The position numbers and the translations under genes were made by a program. A stretch of DNA of 64,000 nucleotides. Source: Gemmatimonadota bacterium (GTDB lineage: Bacteria > Gemmatimonadota > Gemmatimonadetes > Gemmatimonadales > Gemmatimonadaceae). Of the stretch, positions 37,219-47,293 are shown piece after piece. The first letter of the stretch is position 1. Each line of letters opens with the position of its first letter. The stretch is taken from assembly GCA_031127225.1 (NCBI GenBank), contig JARIEV010000004.1, forward strand, positions 1-64,000. The letters run 5' to 3'. The notes under the pieces were generated by a model, which saw nothing but the letters and a program-made list of their open reading frames with translations, ran no database searches and was not told where the DNA came from.

Positions 37219-39395
37219 AGCATTCCCCAGAACGCGCGATCAATATCGATCGCGAAGCGCCACTGCCCGTTGCGCAGCCCGCGCGCCACATCGGCGCGCA
37301 CGAGATCGTAGAAAAACAGCATCCCCATCCCGGCCGACGGATGCACACCCACCGGGGTGGCACGACCCGCCGGCACCGCATCCGGCGACCCCGCCGCGGT
37401 GACCAGCGCCTGCACGAACGGCGCCAATGTCACGTGATTGGGCGAGCGACCCCACCGCCCCAGGCCAATAGACGGCGCCGGAACCGGCTGCCGGAACTCG
37501 AGGCGCTGCGATAGCATCGCCCGCGAGGCGAACACGTGCGTGTCGTAGCCGGGGGCCGACCACGGTCCACCGGCCAGCAACAGCCACTGCGGCGGCAGAT
37601 CCCGCCCGCCGGCCACACCGGCGAACGTCTGCGCGAAGAACGCCCGATCACCACCCAATGGCTTCGTCAGCTGCACCAGCCCCTGCACACGCGCCACCAA
37701 CGGCTGCCGCGACGGTTGGAGCGCCATACCATCGGTATTCGACGCGGGGCCTGTGGCATCGTACGCGCCCGCGCTCGCCTGCAGCGCCCAGGTGCCGCGC
37801 GTCCCACGCGGCGTCGCCCCCACCCATCCGCCGCGTCCCTCCACCTCGGCCCGCACCCCGGCCATGTCCCACGCCGCCAGCATCGGCGCGAAACGCCGCG
37901 TGAGCGGGGTCGCCTGCACCGTCAACGGCGCGTCCCCCTCGTAGGCCAGACGCCACGTGAACGCACTCGTGGGACGGCGGCGCCACAGCACACCCGCGGC
38001 ACGCGTGTCCACCTGCGTGAGGTAATCACTCCCGAACAGCGCCGCCGCCAGCGAATTGGTCACGCCGGCCCGCTCGGCGAACGCCAGATCGCGGTAGTCG
38101 CGCTCAGCAAACAGTTGCCACAACGGCGTTCGACCGAACGCGGGCACCGCACCGATCGCGAGCTGCCCTTTCAGCGCGCCGTCGGCCAGCCCATAGCGCG
38201 CGCGGCCGCTCACCTGCACGCCAAGCCGGCTGCGATGCGTGGCCCCAATCCCTAGAGCGAGCCCTTCCGTGCGCGAAAACCGCGCCAGATCGCTGATGCC
38301 ACGGCCGGTCACCTTTGCCGTCGCGGGGCGCGTCAGCATCGCGCTGCGAATCGCCGCTTCCGCCTGCACACGCGCACGCACCACGTCCTCGCTGCTCGCG
38401 ATCTGGATCTCCGGCGGCAGCGCATCGATCACACGGCCGGTGAACGGATACGCCCGCGCGGAATCACGGGGCGCCGCGCTCCAGCGCGGCAGCAGTTGGG
38501 TGGCCGCGGGCACGCGTTCGTTCACCGTGTACCCCGAAATTTCCCAGCGCCCCCGCACGATGCCACGCGCGGGAATGTCAAACCACGTGCTCCCGCGCGA
38601 GACCTCGACCTCCTGCCGGCGGGGGAGCCAGTAGCGCTCACGAATCAGGCCGTTCTCGAGCGTCACCACGAGCGTCTCGATGCGCTGATCAAGAATCGCC
38701 GCGCGCGTGAACGTCATCGACAGACGCACCACCGCACCGGTTTCGCGATCGAGATACACCGATCCCACCGCCGCCGGCTGCGCGGCATCACGCGGGCGGA
38801 ACTTCACTTCATCCACCACGATCTCGCGGCCGGGGATGCGGATGCGTAGCGCCGCCCCCGAGGTGTATTCGTACTGCCGCGGCGCGAGGGGACCCAGCGG
38901 ATGCGGCACATCGCGCACGTCCTGTCCGTCGCCCAGCCGGATCCGATCGGGAAGATTGTCCAGCACCACGCTGTAGCGGTCGCGATAGTAGCCCACGTCG
39001 GCCGGCAGCAACGTCGTATCGCGCCGCCCCACCAGCCGCTGCGCACTGCGCCCCGGCTGCCACCACGCGATCGCCAACTGCAGCTCTTCGCTCTGCACCA
39101 CCTTGGGCGGAATGATCACCCCCTCGCCCAGCTGCGCCAAAAACGCCAGAAAGCCGTGCGCCTCGGCGGTGTAGCTCACAAGCGTACTGTCGGCGAGCTG
39201 CACACTCCGCCGCGCGATCGCACGCTGAATCAGCGAATCAGCCGCGGCATCGCGCCACGCCCGGTGTCCAGGCGCCGTCACAGAACGTGAAGGTCGTTGC
39301 GCCACGGCTGGGCGCAGTGGAATACAATGCGCAAGCACCACGCCGGCGAGCACCGTCACGAACGGGTGGGCGAACATCCGAGGGCGCGCCGTCAT
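37215..39395 (-). CDS. Secreted hypothetical protein, outer-membrane barrel-like C-terminus
   Basis: Signal peptide; long intact 726-aa ORF; YLDRETGAVVRLSMTFTRA; beta-rich C-terminus; 4-bp overlap with the methyltransferase. Confidence 0.6.
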   Translation of the reverse strand: MTARPRMFAHPFVTVLAGVVLAHCIPLRPAVAQRPSRSVTAPGHRAWRDAAADSLIQRAIARRSVQLADSTLVSYTAEAHGFLAFLAQLGEGVIIPPKVVQSEELQLAIAWWQPGRSAQRLVGRRDTTLLPADVGYYRDRYSVVLDNLPDRIRLGDGQDVRDVPHPLGPLAPRQYEYTSGAALRIRIPGREIVVDEVKFRPRDAAQPAAVGSVYLDRETGAVVRLSMTFTRAAILDQRIETLVVTLENGLIRERYWLPRRQEVEVSRGSTWFDIPARGIVRGRWEISGYTVNERVPAATQLLPRWSAAPRDSARAYPFTGRVIDALPPEIQIASSEDVVRARVQAEAAIRSAMLTRPATAKVTGRGISDLARFSRTEGLALGIGATHRSRLGVQVSGRARYGLADGALKGQLAIGAVPAFGRTPLWQLFAERDYRDLAFAERAGVTNSLAAALFGSDYLTQVDTRAAGVLWRRRPTSAFTWRLAYEGDAPLTVQATPLTRRFAPMLAAWDMAGVRAEVEGRGGWVGATPRGTRGTWALQASAGAYDATGPASNTDGMALQPSRQPLVARVQGLVQLTKPLGGDRAFFAQTFAGVAGGRDLPPQWLLLAGGPWSAPGYDTHVFASRAMLSQRLEFRQPVPAPSIGLGRWGRSPNHVTLAPFVQALVTAAGSPDAVPAGRATPVGVHPSAGMGMLFFYDLVRADVARGLRNGQWRFAIDIDRAFWGML

Positions 39396-39803
39396 GTCAG
39401 ACTCTTCATGGCGGGGAGTAATCTACACAAAGTCTTTCGCCGACCGGCGATTTCCTTTTCTACATCGCGCCGCTCGCCCGCCCATGATGGTCGCGCGCGG
39501 TCGCGTCATGAGCGCGGTCGCGTTAGATTTAAGCATGCAGGAACCGCAGAGGCCCCGCCGCACCCAAGTGGTCAGACGGCCCGTGCTGATGGGGGCAGTC
39601 GGAGGGGCCGACCGACCAGCGCGCGGGCGGACCAGGAGCCTAGCACCATGCTGCAGCGACCACGAGCCCGGACAAGGGCATGATTCTGTCGGGCGCGCCG
39701 TGATCCTCGACCCGCTCGCAGCGACAATCGCGGAAGGGGCCGTCGGACCCGAAACCACACGCGAACGACAGCGGGCGGGTGCCCCCGTCAGACCACGCCG
39801 GAC

Positions 39804-40673
39804 GTGAACCTTACGCCGCAACACACCGTGCTGATCGCGACGGACATCGACGGAACGCTCCTCGACGAGAACGCACGACTGCCGGTCAGCGTGGCTGCGT
39901 GGCGCGCAGCCGTGCACACGTTCGCCGGCCACGTGGCCGGATGCACCGTCGCCTTCGCCTCCAGCCGAACCCTCGACGAGCTCGTGGTACTGCAACGAGC
40001 CCTCGGGGTGACTGGTCCCTGCATCGCCGAAGACGGCGCGGTACTCGCACTGGACGCCGGGACCGCCGCGGGGCACGACATTGTCCCCTACCCGCACCAC
40101 GACGAGCGCCGACACGGGCGCCGCCATTTGCGTGTCTGGCGCGAGGCACGATCTGCGGCGGACCTACGCAACCTCATGGCTGACGTCGATGACGTGCGGC
40201 GAGCGGATGCATCGTATCTCGCCGCACAGGCCTTGCGCCTCCTTGGCATCAACACACCGGGCGCCGCCCGTCGTGCCGTACGGGCACGCCATCACTCGGT
40301 CCTCCTCGATGCCACCGCGCTGTCCGGTGACCGGATTGCGGCAATCAAGCAGATCGCTGCCGCCCGAGGGCTGCAGTTACGGCGTGGAGGCCGATGGCTC
40401 ACGTTGGCGGCCACGGAAGGAAAGGGAGCGGCGTTGCGGGCGCTCCGGCGCCTTAGCGCCACCGATGGTGTACCACCGGTCGTCGTCGCGATCGGTAACG
40501 AGGAGAACGATGTGTCCTTGCTGCAACAGGCGGACTTTGCCTTCGTGATTCGCAACCCGGGACGCGGCCCCCATCCGGCACTGGTCGCGATCCCGCGCGC
40601 CATTGTGCTCGATACCGAAGGACCCGGAGGATGGACGGAAATGCTGCACCGCTTAATCGGCCTGCGGTCGTGA
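39804..40673 (+). CDS. HAD phosphatase, mannosyl-3-phosphoglycerate phosphatase-like
   Basis: GTG start; VLIATDIDGTLLDENARLP; CTVAFASSRTLDELVVLQRALGVTGPCIAEDGA; VVAIGNEENDVSLLQQADFAFVI. Confidence 0.8.
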   Translation: MNLTPQHTVLIATDIDGTLLDENARLPVSVAAWRAAVHTFAGHVAGCTVAFASSRTLDELVVLQRALGVTGPCIAEDGAVLALDAGTAAGHDIVPYPHHDERRHGRRHLRVWREARSAADLRNLMADVDDVRRADASYLAAQALRLLGINTPGAARRAVRARHHSVLLDATALSGDRIAAIKQIAAARGLQLRRGGRWLTLAATEGKGAALRALRRLSATDGVPPVVVAIGNEENDVSLLQQADFAFVIRNPGRGPHPALVAIPRAIVLDTEGPGGWTEMLHRLIGLRS

Positions 40674-40681
40674 CGCGCCCC

Positions 40682-41830
40682 ATGACTTCCACCAAGCGTC
40701 TACCCGCGGCGCGCACCAATGCCCTGCCGCGCTGGACGTTCACGATGCTCACGATTCCCTCGCGGGTAGAATTTCTCGCGCGGCTCCTGCAGTCAATCGC
40801 CAAACTGCCTTCGGTCGATCGCATCGATATCGTCGTGATTTTCAATGCGGCCACCGGCGAAGAGCCACTCGCGATTGAGCAACGCATACGAGCCATGGCA
40901 CCGACCTTGCCGATTCGTGTGTACGTGAACGCAAACGAGCCGTCAATTGGCAGCGGACGACGGCTCCAGCTCTCCGTCTGCCGGACGCCGCTCATGGCGT
41001 TCTTGGACGATGATCTCACGCTGCATGGTGACATTATCGGATCCATCGAGAAGACGCTGCGCAAGACACCACTGGGGATTCTGGGACTGCCCTCGTACGA
41101 AGAGGATTCGGATACGCTCTTCAAACCGCGTGAGTCCACGCCGTCGGTCGATGTCGACGGTATTCGCTACATGCCCGTGCAGGGCATGTTCGTCGCGGGC
41201 TACCGGCGTCTGTTCGCCGAGATCGGCGGATTCAATCCGCGCCGCCAGTTCTGGGGTGAGTGGACCGAGTTGAACCTGCGGATGTGGCGTCATGGTTTCC
41301 CCACCGGCTACGTACTCGGTCGCGGGTATCTGCGGCACTGGCACAAAGCCCCGGAATCACCCACGCGCAACATGGCCGGGCGTGAGAAGCACGTGTTGTG
41401 GGGCCTGATGTGCACGGCGATGGAGTACGATGCGGTGAGCATCAACGAGGCGACCGATGCCTTTTGGCGCCTCGCACAGGATCGATACCTGACGTACTCC
41501 TTCGGCGCACAACCCAGCCCGAAGCAACTGCTGGCGAGTGTCCTCGAGCTCATGCCCAAGCTGTCGCGTGAGTGGCCCGACATGAACGCGTTTGCCGAGC
41601 AGGCACGACGCCATCCGTTCCAGTTCAAACCGTTTGAACCACTGTCGGAGACGCAGGTTCGGTCCGTGCTGGCCCATGCGCAACGAGCCATTCACGTCTT
41701 CCGTCCCGAGGAATTTTCGCCAGCACAGAACGTCGCCACGACGGAGCAGGTAGGCTGGCTCAGACGGATCGGTCGCGCGATCTTCGGTCGCGCGATTCCT
41801 GCGAATCCGAAGCGATCGCGACGGCCGTGA
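40682..41830 (+). CDS. Glycosyltransferase family 2-like protein
   Basis: FTMLTIPSRVEFLARLLQSIAKLP; CRTPLMAFLDDDLTLHGDII; GGFNPRRQFWGEWTELNLRMW. Confidence 0.65.
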   Translation: MTSTKRLPAARTNALPRWTFTMLTIPSRVEFLARLLQSIAKLPSVDRIDIVVIFNAATGEEPLAIEQRIRAMAPTLPIRVYVNANEPSIGSGRRLQLSVCRTPLMAFLDDDLTLHGDIIGSIEKTLRKTPLGILGLPSYEEDSDTLFKPRESTPSVDVDGIRYMPVQGMFVAGYRRLFAEIGGFNPRRQFWGEWTELNLRMWRHGFPTGYVLGRGYLRHWHKAPESPTRNMAGREKHVLWGLMCTAMEYDAVSINEATDAFWRLAQDRYLTYSFGAQPSPKQLLASVLELMPKLSREWPDMNAFAEQARRHPFQFKPFEPLSETQVRSVLAHAQRAIHVFRPEEFSPAQNVATTEQVGWLRRIGRAIFGRAIPANPKRSRRP

Positions 41831-42117
41831 GGCAAGCAGCACGAATGCCGCGCCGGACATTGGCCGGCGCGAGCAAACGATGCCAGCCGAACAGCGATGC
41901 GGACGCACCGCTGACCACCGGGATGGCTGTCCACCTGCTTCCACAGCTGTTGTCCTGTTTTTGAGACAGGAGCGACTGAGCCGCGCGTTTGCCCGCCCCC
42001 CCTCGGTGCTCCGCAGCCTGCGAGGAAACCATAGCTGCCGGTCACACGGATCGGGACAGTGCGAGCTGGCATCATTGTTGCTCCACATGACTGCAACTTT
42101 CGCTCTTGGAGGAGCAC

Positions 42118-42732
42118 ATGGGGCAGCGTCGCTTGTCACGATGGCAGATCCAACGCTACGCGATCGCCGTGCCGGTGATCGTAGGACTTCACGTCGCCAC
42201 CTCGGCGGCTCGAGGGGCACCCGCTCCCCAGCCGGATGCAAACGGGTCGGTTCCGGCAGCCACGACATCGCGCATCAGCGTGGGCACCGTCGACATTTCG
42301 GGACGTGGGTCTCGTGCCGACCGCGCCCTGTTCATCTGGACCGGCCGGGTGGACCGGGAGGTGTTGATCGTCGTGCGTGGCCGCGAGGTGCGGACGCGCG
42401 GCTTTGACGCCGACCTCCCCAACCGCGCCCGCGTCAACGCGGCACTGCCGCGCACCCGCGGCACCGTGCTGGCACGACTCAACGACGGCCGCGGCGATGT
42501 GGACGTCATCGAGCAGCCGTCACCCCGCAACGGGTATCAGGCCGTGCTCCGGGTGCGCGACCCGCGCGGCGGCGCCGACAGCTACCGCATCACGGTGTAC
42601 TGGGACGACCGCGACGGATTCAACGACCGCGGTGCCGATCGCCGCGGCAACGGCGGTGGCTGGGGACGGGGCGGCCGGCGGAACGATGACCGGTACGACG
42701 ATTGGTATGACAACCGCCGTCGCGACGACTAG
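42118..42732 (+). CDS. Hypothetical exported protein with Gly/Arg/Asp-rich tail
   Basis: Intact ORF; N-terminal hydrophobic segment; tail DRRGNGGGWGRGGRRNDDRYDDWYDNRRRDD. Confidence 0.55.
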   Translation: MGQRRLSRWQIQRYAIAVPVIVGLHVATSAARGAPAPQPDANGSVPAATTSRISVGTVDISGRGSRADRALFIWTGRVDREVLIVVRGREVRTRGFDADLPNRARVNAALPRTRGTVLARLNDGRGDVDVIEQPSPRNGYQAVLRVRDPRGGADSYRITVYWDDRDGFNDRGADRRGNGGGWGRGGRRNDDRYDDWYDNRRRDD

Positions 42733-42765
42733 GACCATGGCCTAGCGGCCAGGTGGCACCAAATG

Positions 42766-42800
42766 AACAGGGCGGCCCCCGATCCGGGAGTCGCCCTGTT
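42766..42800 (+). terminator. Hairpin after the exported hypothetical gene
   Basis: 9-bp arms AACAGGGCG / CGCCCTGTT, followed by TTGT. Confidence 0.65.
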
Positions 42801-42836
42801 TGTACTGATCGCATCACCCGCAACGCACGGATGCAG

Positions 42837-42907
42837 AGGCGCCGGTCGGAATCGAACCGACGGTGGCAGATTTGCAGTCTGCTGCCTTACCACTTGGCGA
42901 CGGCGCC
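42837..42907 (-). tRNA. tRNA-Cys(GCA)
   Basis: Reverse strand GGCGCCGTCGCCAAGTGGTAAGGCAGCAGACTGCAAATCTGCCACCGTCGGTTCGATTCCGACCGGCGCCT: 7-bp acceptor stem, GCA anticodon, GGTTCGATTCC T loop, U discriminator. Confidence 0.95.
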
Positions 42908-43048
42908 GACGCCCGTGGCCACAGACCGCCACAGGACGAACGTCAATCTAGCCCCCCGGCCGCACGATTGGTAGCGAAGTGCGCGGCGATTGTCGGGGCG
43001 GCAACCGGGGCCGCCCCCCGCGGTCCGTCACGGGCGCATATTTCCGCG

Positions 43049-43678
43049 GTGACCGATCTCCTGCTCCCCATCTTTCCGCTGGGCGTCGTGCTCTTCCCCG
43101 GCACCCGCCTGCCCCTGCACCTGTTTGAGCCGCGCTACCGGCAGCTGATTGCCGACGTGCGCGACGGCGACCGGCGCTTCGGCATCATCACCGCGATCCC
43201 CGGCGTCCCCGAGCGCGCCCTGCCCCCCGGGCGCATCGGCTGCGTCGCGGAGGTGGCCGAGCTTGAACTCATGCCCGACGGACGCGCCAACATCGTCGTG
43301 GTCGGACGCGAACGGTTCGCCCTCGACCACTTCGTCGAGCACGACGCCCCGTATCACGTCGCGTCCGGCACCGTCATCAACGACGAACCCGGCGCGTCTC
43401 CCGTGGCCCTCGCCGTGGCGGCCGACGAAGTGATCGACCACTTCCGGCGCGTCGTGCAAGCCGTGCACACGCTCAACGACGACAGCGATCCACCCCCCGA
43501 CCTCGGCGACGACCCCACGCAGATCCCGTGGGAGATCGGGGCGATGTTCGATCTCGACGTGGATAGCCGCTACCGCCTGCTGGCCGAACGCTCCCCCACC
43601 GCGCGACTCACGCAGATCGACCACGTGCTGCGGAAGGCCCTGCCGGATCTCGAACTGCGCGCCGCGATGCACAAGTAA
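43049..43678 (+). CDS. Lon N-terminal (LAN) domain protein
   Basis: LLPIFPLGVVLFPGTRLPLHLFEPRYRQLIADVRDGDRRFGII; GTG start; no ATPase or protease domain. Confidence 0.85.
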   Translation: MTDLLLPIFPLGVVLFPGTRLPLHLFEPRYRQLIADVRDGDRRFGIITAIPGVPERALPPGRIGCVAEVAELELMPDGRANIVVVGRERFALDHFVEHDAPYHVASGTVINDEPGASPVALAVAADEVIDHFRRVVQAVHTLNDDSDPPPDLGDDPTQIPWEIGAMFDLDVDSRYRLLAERSPTARLTQIDHVLRKALPDLELRAAMHK

Positions 43679-43695
43679 CGGCGGACGCCGTCGCG

Positions 43696-44463
43696 CTAGC
43701 GCGCCATCCGCGGCCGGTGCAACCGCCGCCCGCCCACGTACACCGCGAGCACCACCAGCAGGGCGGCGCCGATCAGCGCGGCCGTGAGCGATGGCACGGC
43801 CAGCAGGCGGCTGTCGGTGGATTCCGACATCGCGGAGGCCACGGCCAGCATCCACTGGCGCACGCTCAAGTAGTGCAGCGCGGGGAACGTGGTGGTCAGC
43901 ACCCCTTCCCAGAACAGGACGTACACCAGTCCGGCCACCAGCGCCCGGCGCGTGAGCAGCGCCAGCGCCGTAAAGAGTGCGGCGTACGCGATGCCGCCAA
44001 AGAGCACCGCAACGGCAAACCCGCTCGTCACCTGCTCCGGATCGCTGTTCGCCGCCGCGATCGCGCCGGTGAGCCACACCGCACCAGCCGACAACACCCC
44101 CGTAAGCAACGATGCATACGCCACGCGCACACCGGCGATCCACCAGCGCGGCGTGGTGGTGGTCACGAGATAGAGCAGCGTCCCATCCTCGGTTTCCGCG
44201 CTGAACGCACTCGTGCCCAAAAGCAGGGCGATCAACGGTGTGGCCAGCGCGCACACGAGCGTGTCGTACCGCTGCACCAGAAATACCGCCGGATCACCAC
44301 TGAGACTGCCGCGCGACGCAAACACCAGTGCGAACACCACCGGTAACAGCAACAGCCCGCTCACGCCCGCCACCAGCAACGGCGAAAACGTGCGGGCCCA
44401 CGCGAGCCGCACCAGCACGCGCGCCGTGGCCCATGGCGACACCGGCCCGTAGTCCACGCTCAT
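43696..44463 (-). CDS. ABC transporter permease
   Basis: LLLGTSAFSAETEDGTLLYLVTTTTPRWWIAGVRV; hydrophobic segments. Confidence 0.75.
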   Translation of the reverse strand: MSVDYGPVSPWATARVLVRLAWARTFSPLLVAGVSGLLLLPVVFALVFASRGSLSGDPAVFLVQRYDTLVCALATPLIALLLGTSAFSAETEDGTLLYLVTTTTPRWWIAGVRVAYASLLTGVLSAGAVWLTGAIAAANSDPEQVTSGFAVAVLFGGIAYAALFTALALLTRRALVAGLVYVLFWEGVLTTTFPALHYLSVRQWMLAVASAMSESTDSRLLAVPSLTAALIGAALLVVLAVYVGGRRLHRPRMAR

Positions 44464-45377
44464 CGGGCCACCAGATAGGCGAACACGTGTTCCAACGACT
44501 CATCCATGGGTTGCACTTCGAGCAGCGTAATCGAGGCCTGCTGTGCCGCGCGGGCGACATGACGCGCGAAGCCGGTGTAGTCGGCGGTGCGGATCAACAA
44601 CGACTGCGGCTCGACATCTACGCCCAGCACGATCGGCGCGTGCAGCAGCGCCGCAGCCAGCGCGCGATCGTCGGTGGAGCGCAGCCGCACGGTGTGCGGT
44701 CGGTCGGTCATCAGGCGCCGTAGCGTGCGATGATCGCCGCTCGCGGCCAGACGTCCGGACAGCATCACCAGAATGCGCGACGCCACCCCTTCGATTTCCT
44801 CGAGGATGTGCGAGCTGAGCAACACCGCCGTTCCCTCGTCGGCGCGCGCCTCGAGCAGGCGCATCATGTGCAGCCGCTGCCGCGGATCGAGCCCGTTGAA
44901 CGGCTCGTCGAGCAACACCAGCGTCGGTTCGTGCACCAGCGCCGCCGCGAGCTTGGTGCGCTGCCGCATGCCTTTGCTGAAGCCGCCGACCGCGCGGTCG
45001 GCCACGGTGTCCATCTCCACCATCGTCAGCGCCCGCAGCGCCGCGCCCCGCGGATCCCGCAGCCCCAGCAGCGTGGCGCGCGCTTCCACGAACGCACGCG
45101 CCGACAGCATCGGCGGCAGCGCTTCGCGCTCCGGCACCAGCGCCACCCGGCGGAAGATCGACGGTCGGCCCACTGGTGACTCGCCGTACACCTGCACCGT
45201 GCCGCCCGACGGGGCCAGCAAGCCGGCGGCCATCTGCAGCAGCGTGCTCTTCCCCGCACCGTTCGGGCCCAACAGCCCGGTGATGCCCGCGTCAATCGTG
45301 CAGGTCACATCGTTCACCGCCACCACGTCACCGTACCAATGCGACACGCGATCAAACACCAACGGAGGCGCGGTCAT
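44460..45377 (-). CDS. ABC transporter ATP-binding protein
   Basis: GITGLLGPNGAGKSTLLQMAAGLL; VGGFSKGMRQRTKLAAALVHEPTLVLLDEPFNGLDPRQR. Confidence 0.95.
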   Translation of the reverse strand: MTAPPLVFDRVSHWYGDVVAVNDVTCTIDAGITGLLGPNGAGKSTLLQMAAGLLAPSGGTVQVYGESPVGRPSIFRRVALVPEREALPPMLSARAFVEARATLLGLRDPRGAALRALTMVEMDTVADRAVGGFSKGMRQRTKLAAALVHEPTLVLLDEPFNGLDPRQRLHMMRLLEARADEGTAVLLSSHILEEIEGVASRILVMLSGRLAASGDHRTLRRLMTDRPHTVRLRSTDDRALAAALLHAPIVLGVDVEPQSLLIRTADYTGFARHVARAAQQASITLLEVQPMDESLEHVFAYLVAR

Positions 45378-46282
45378 ACGCGCACCCGGCGGATCCGCCA
45401 GCACGTGCCGGCCACGCCCACCGCGCCGAGCGCGAGAGCCATCGCGACAAAGACCCACAACGATGGCGGCGGTGTGAGCTCCATCGCGCGCGTCGGTTCG
45501 TCGAACAGGATGCGCAGCATGGTGTTGAGCGAGCGGATCGGGTCGATCAGGTCGGCCACCACGGACGAGATGCCCGTGAGATCGTCCAGACCGGCCGAGA
45601 CGGCGGCAGCGGTGAGAAACACCCCGATGATCGACGCCGATGCATACGCGCGTCGCGCCGTCAGCGAGGCCAACGCCGACGCGAGACCACCGATCACCCA
45701 CGCCGTGAGCGTCCCCTGCAACAGCACCGGGCCAACCTTCGGAGCCAGTGCCACGGCCGCCGCGGCCGGATCGGCCGCGATCCCGATCTGCCCCACGGTC
45801 AGCAGCAGCAGCGGCGCACCCGTCACCACCAGCATGGCACACAACACTGCAGCCAGACGCGCGGCGGCGTACTGCAGCCGGGTGACGTCGCGCGTGAGAA
45901 TGAGGGGGAGCACGCGGTGCTGCTGGTCGCGGCTCAGCACCTCCGGCGCCTGCGCCGCGGCAAAGAGCACGTGCAGGAGCAGCGCCGGCCCGATGAAGCC
46001 CGCATACGTGATCGGCATCTGTCCCTGCGTGGCCGAGGATGCCACGAGCGCGCCCAGACACGGCAGCAGCGACACCGCAATCAGGAACACCGGAATCGCC
46101 TTCGCCCGTGCCGGACGGCCCACACCGAACATGCCGCGGAACCCCTGCCAGAACAGCGCGCGTCGCGCCCCGCGCGCGCCCTCACGCGCCCCGTCGTAGC
46201 GCTGGTACCCAAGGTCGTGAATCGTCGTGGCCTGCGGCATCGGCGCACTCACGGAGGGCGCACTCACGGAGGGCGCACTCAC
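45374..46282 (-). CDS. ABC transporter permease
   Basis: TIHDLGYQRYDGAREG ... ALLLHVLFAAAQAPEVLSRDQQHRVLPLILTRDVTRLQY. Confidence 0.8.
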   Translation of the reverse strand: MSAPSVSAPSVSAPMPQATTIHDLGYQRYDGAREGARGARRALFWQGFRGMFGVGRPARAKAIPVFLIAVSLLPCLGALVASSATQGQMPITYAGFIGPALLLHVLFAAAQAPEVLSRDQQHRVLPLILTRDVTRLQYAAARLAAVLCAMLVVTGAPLLLLTVGQIGIAADPAAAAVALAPKVGPVLLQGTLTAWVIGGLASALASLTARRAYASASIIGVFLTAAAVSAGLDDLTGISSVVADLIDPIRSLNTMLRILFDEPTRAMELTPPPSLWVFVAMALALGAVGVAGTCWRIRRVRV

Positions 46283-46285
46283 GAG
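46242..46285. repeat. 15-bp tandem repeat duplicating a GTG start codon
   Basis: GGCGCACTCACGGAG x2 plus GGCGCACTCACGAG; each unit carries GTGA on the reverse strand. Confidence 0.85.
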
Positions 46286-47217
46286 GTCGTCCCCGCGAAC
46301 AGATCTTCGAGATGGCTGCGGCGACGCTCGATGCGCAGCACCCCCACGTCGTTCGCCACGGCCACATCGCGCACCACATCGTGAACGGCGTGCAGGCGGG
46401 CGGTGCTCTCCGCATCGTCGCCGGGGGGCAACTCCACCAGTACGCGCACCCGGTCGTGCTGGACCACGAGTCCGTGGGCCGTCAGCGCCGCCGCGTAGGC
46501 GTCCACGTCACCGTCCACTTCCACCACCAGCGTGCCCGTCACGCCAGTGAGCGCGCCCAGCCGCTCGGCGCGCACCAGCCGGCCGGCATCGATCAGCACC
46601 ACATGCTCGCAGATGCGCTCCAGTTCGCCCAGCAGGTGCGACGACACCAGCACCGACATGCCGAACTCGCGCCCCGTGCGCGCAATCAGCGCGAGCATCT
46701 CGTCGCGCCCCGCCGGATCGAGACCGTTGGTGGGCTCATCGAGAATCAGGATGCGCGGATCGTGCACGAGTGCCTGCGCGAGTTTCACCCGCTGCGCCAT
46801 CCCCGTGGAGTAGCCCCCCATCGGCCGATAGCGCTCCTCGAAGAGTCCCACATGCCGCAGCACTTCCGCCGCGCGCTCACGCGAGGCCGTGGCGGGCAAG
46901 CCCGAACAGCGCGCCATCAGCGCGACGAACTCCGTGGCCGTCATCTCGGGGGGCAGACAATCGTGCTCGGGCATGTAGCCCACCAGCGCCCGGATCGCGC
47001 CACCCTCGCGCGCCACATCGTGCCCCATCACCTCCGCCGATCCGCCGGTGGCGTCGAGCAGCCCCAGCAGGATTTTGACCAGCGTGCTCTTCCCCGCGCC
47101 GTTGGCGCCCACCAGCCCCGTGATACCGGGGAGGATGGACACCGTCAGCGCATCGAGTGCGGTGACGGCGCCGTAGTGCCGCGTCAGCGCGTGCGTCGCA
47201 ATGAGGGAGGCGGCCAT
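46279..47217 (-). CDS. ABC transporter ATP-binding protein
   Basis: GITGLVGANGAGKSTLVKILLGLLDATGG; GYSTGMAQRVKLAQALVHDPRILILDEPTNGLDPAGR. Confidence 0.95.
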   Translation of the reverse strand: MAASLIATHALTRHYGAVTALDALTVSILPGITGLVGANGAGKSTLVKILLGLLDATGGSAEVMGHDVAREGGAIRALVGYMPEHDCLPPEMTATEFVALMARCSGLPATASRERAAEVLRHVGLFEERYRPMGGYSTGMAQRVKLAQALVHDPRILILDEPTNGLDPAGRDEMLALIARTGREFGMSVLVSSHLLGELERICEHVVLIDAGRLVRAERLGALTGVTGTLVVEVDGDVDAYAAALTAHGLVVQHDRVRVLVELPPGDDAESTARLHAVHDVVRDVAVANDVGVLRIERRRSHLEDLFAGTTS

Positions 47218-47293
47218 AGCACCAGGGTCAAAGACGGGCCGGACACACGCGGACGGCGGAACGGCACGTCGGTAATCTGCCACACCGACGCGC

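Noticed and set aside
39396-39803. Possible small CDS or RNA in the divergent intergenic region
   Set aside because: Several short ORFs on both strands but none with recognisable motifs or clear start signals.
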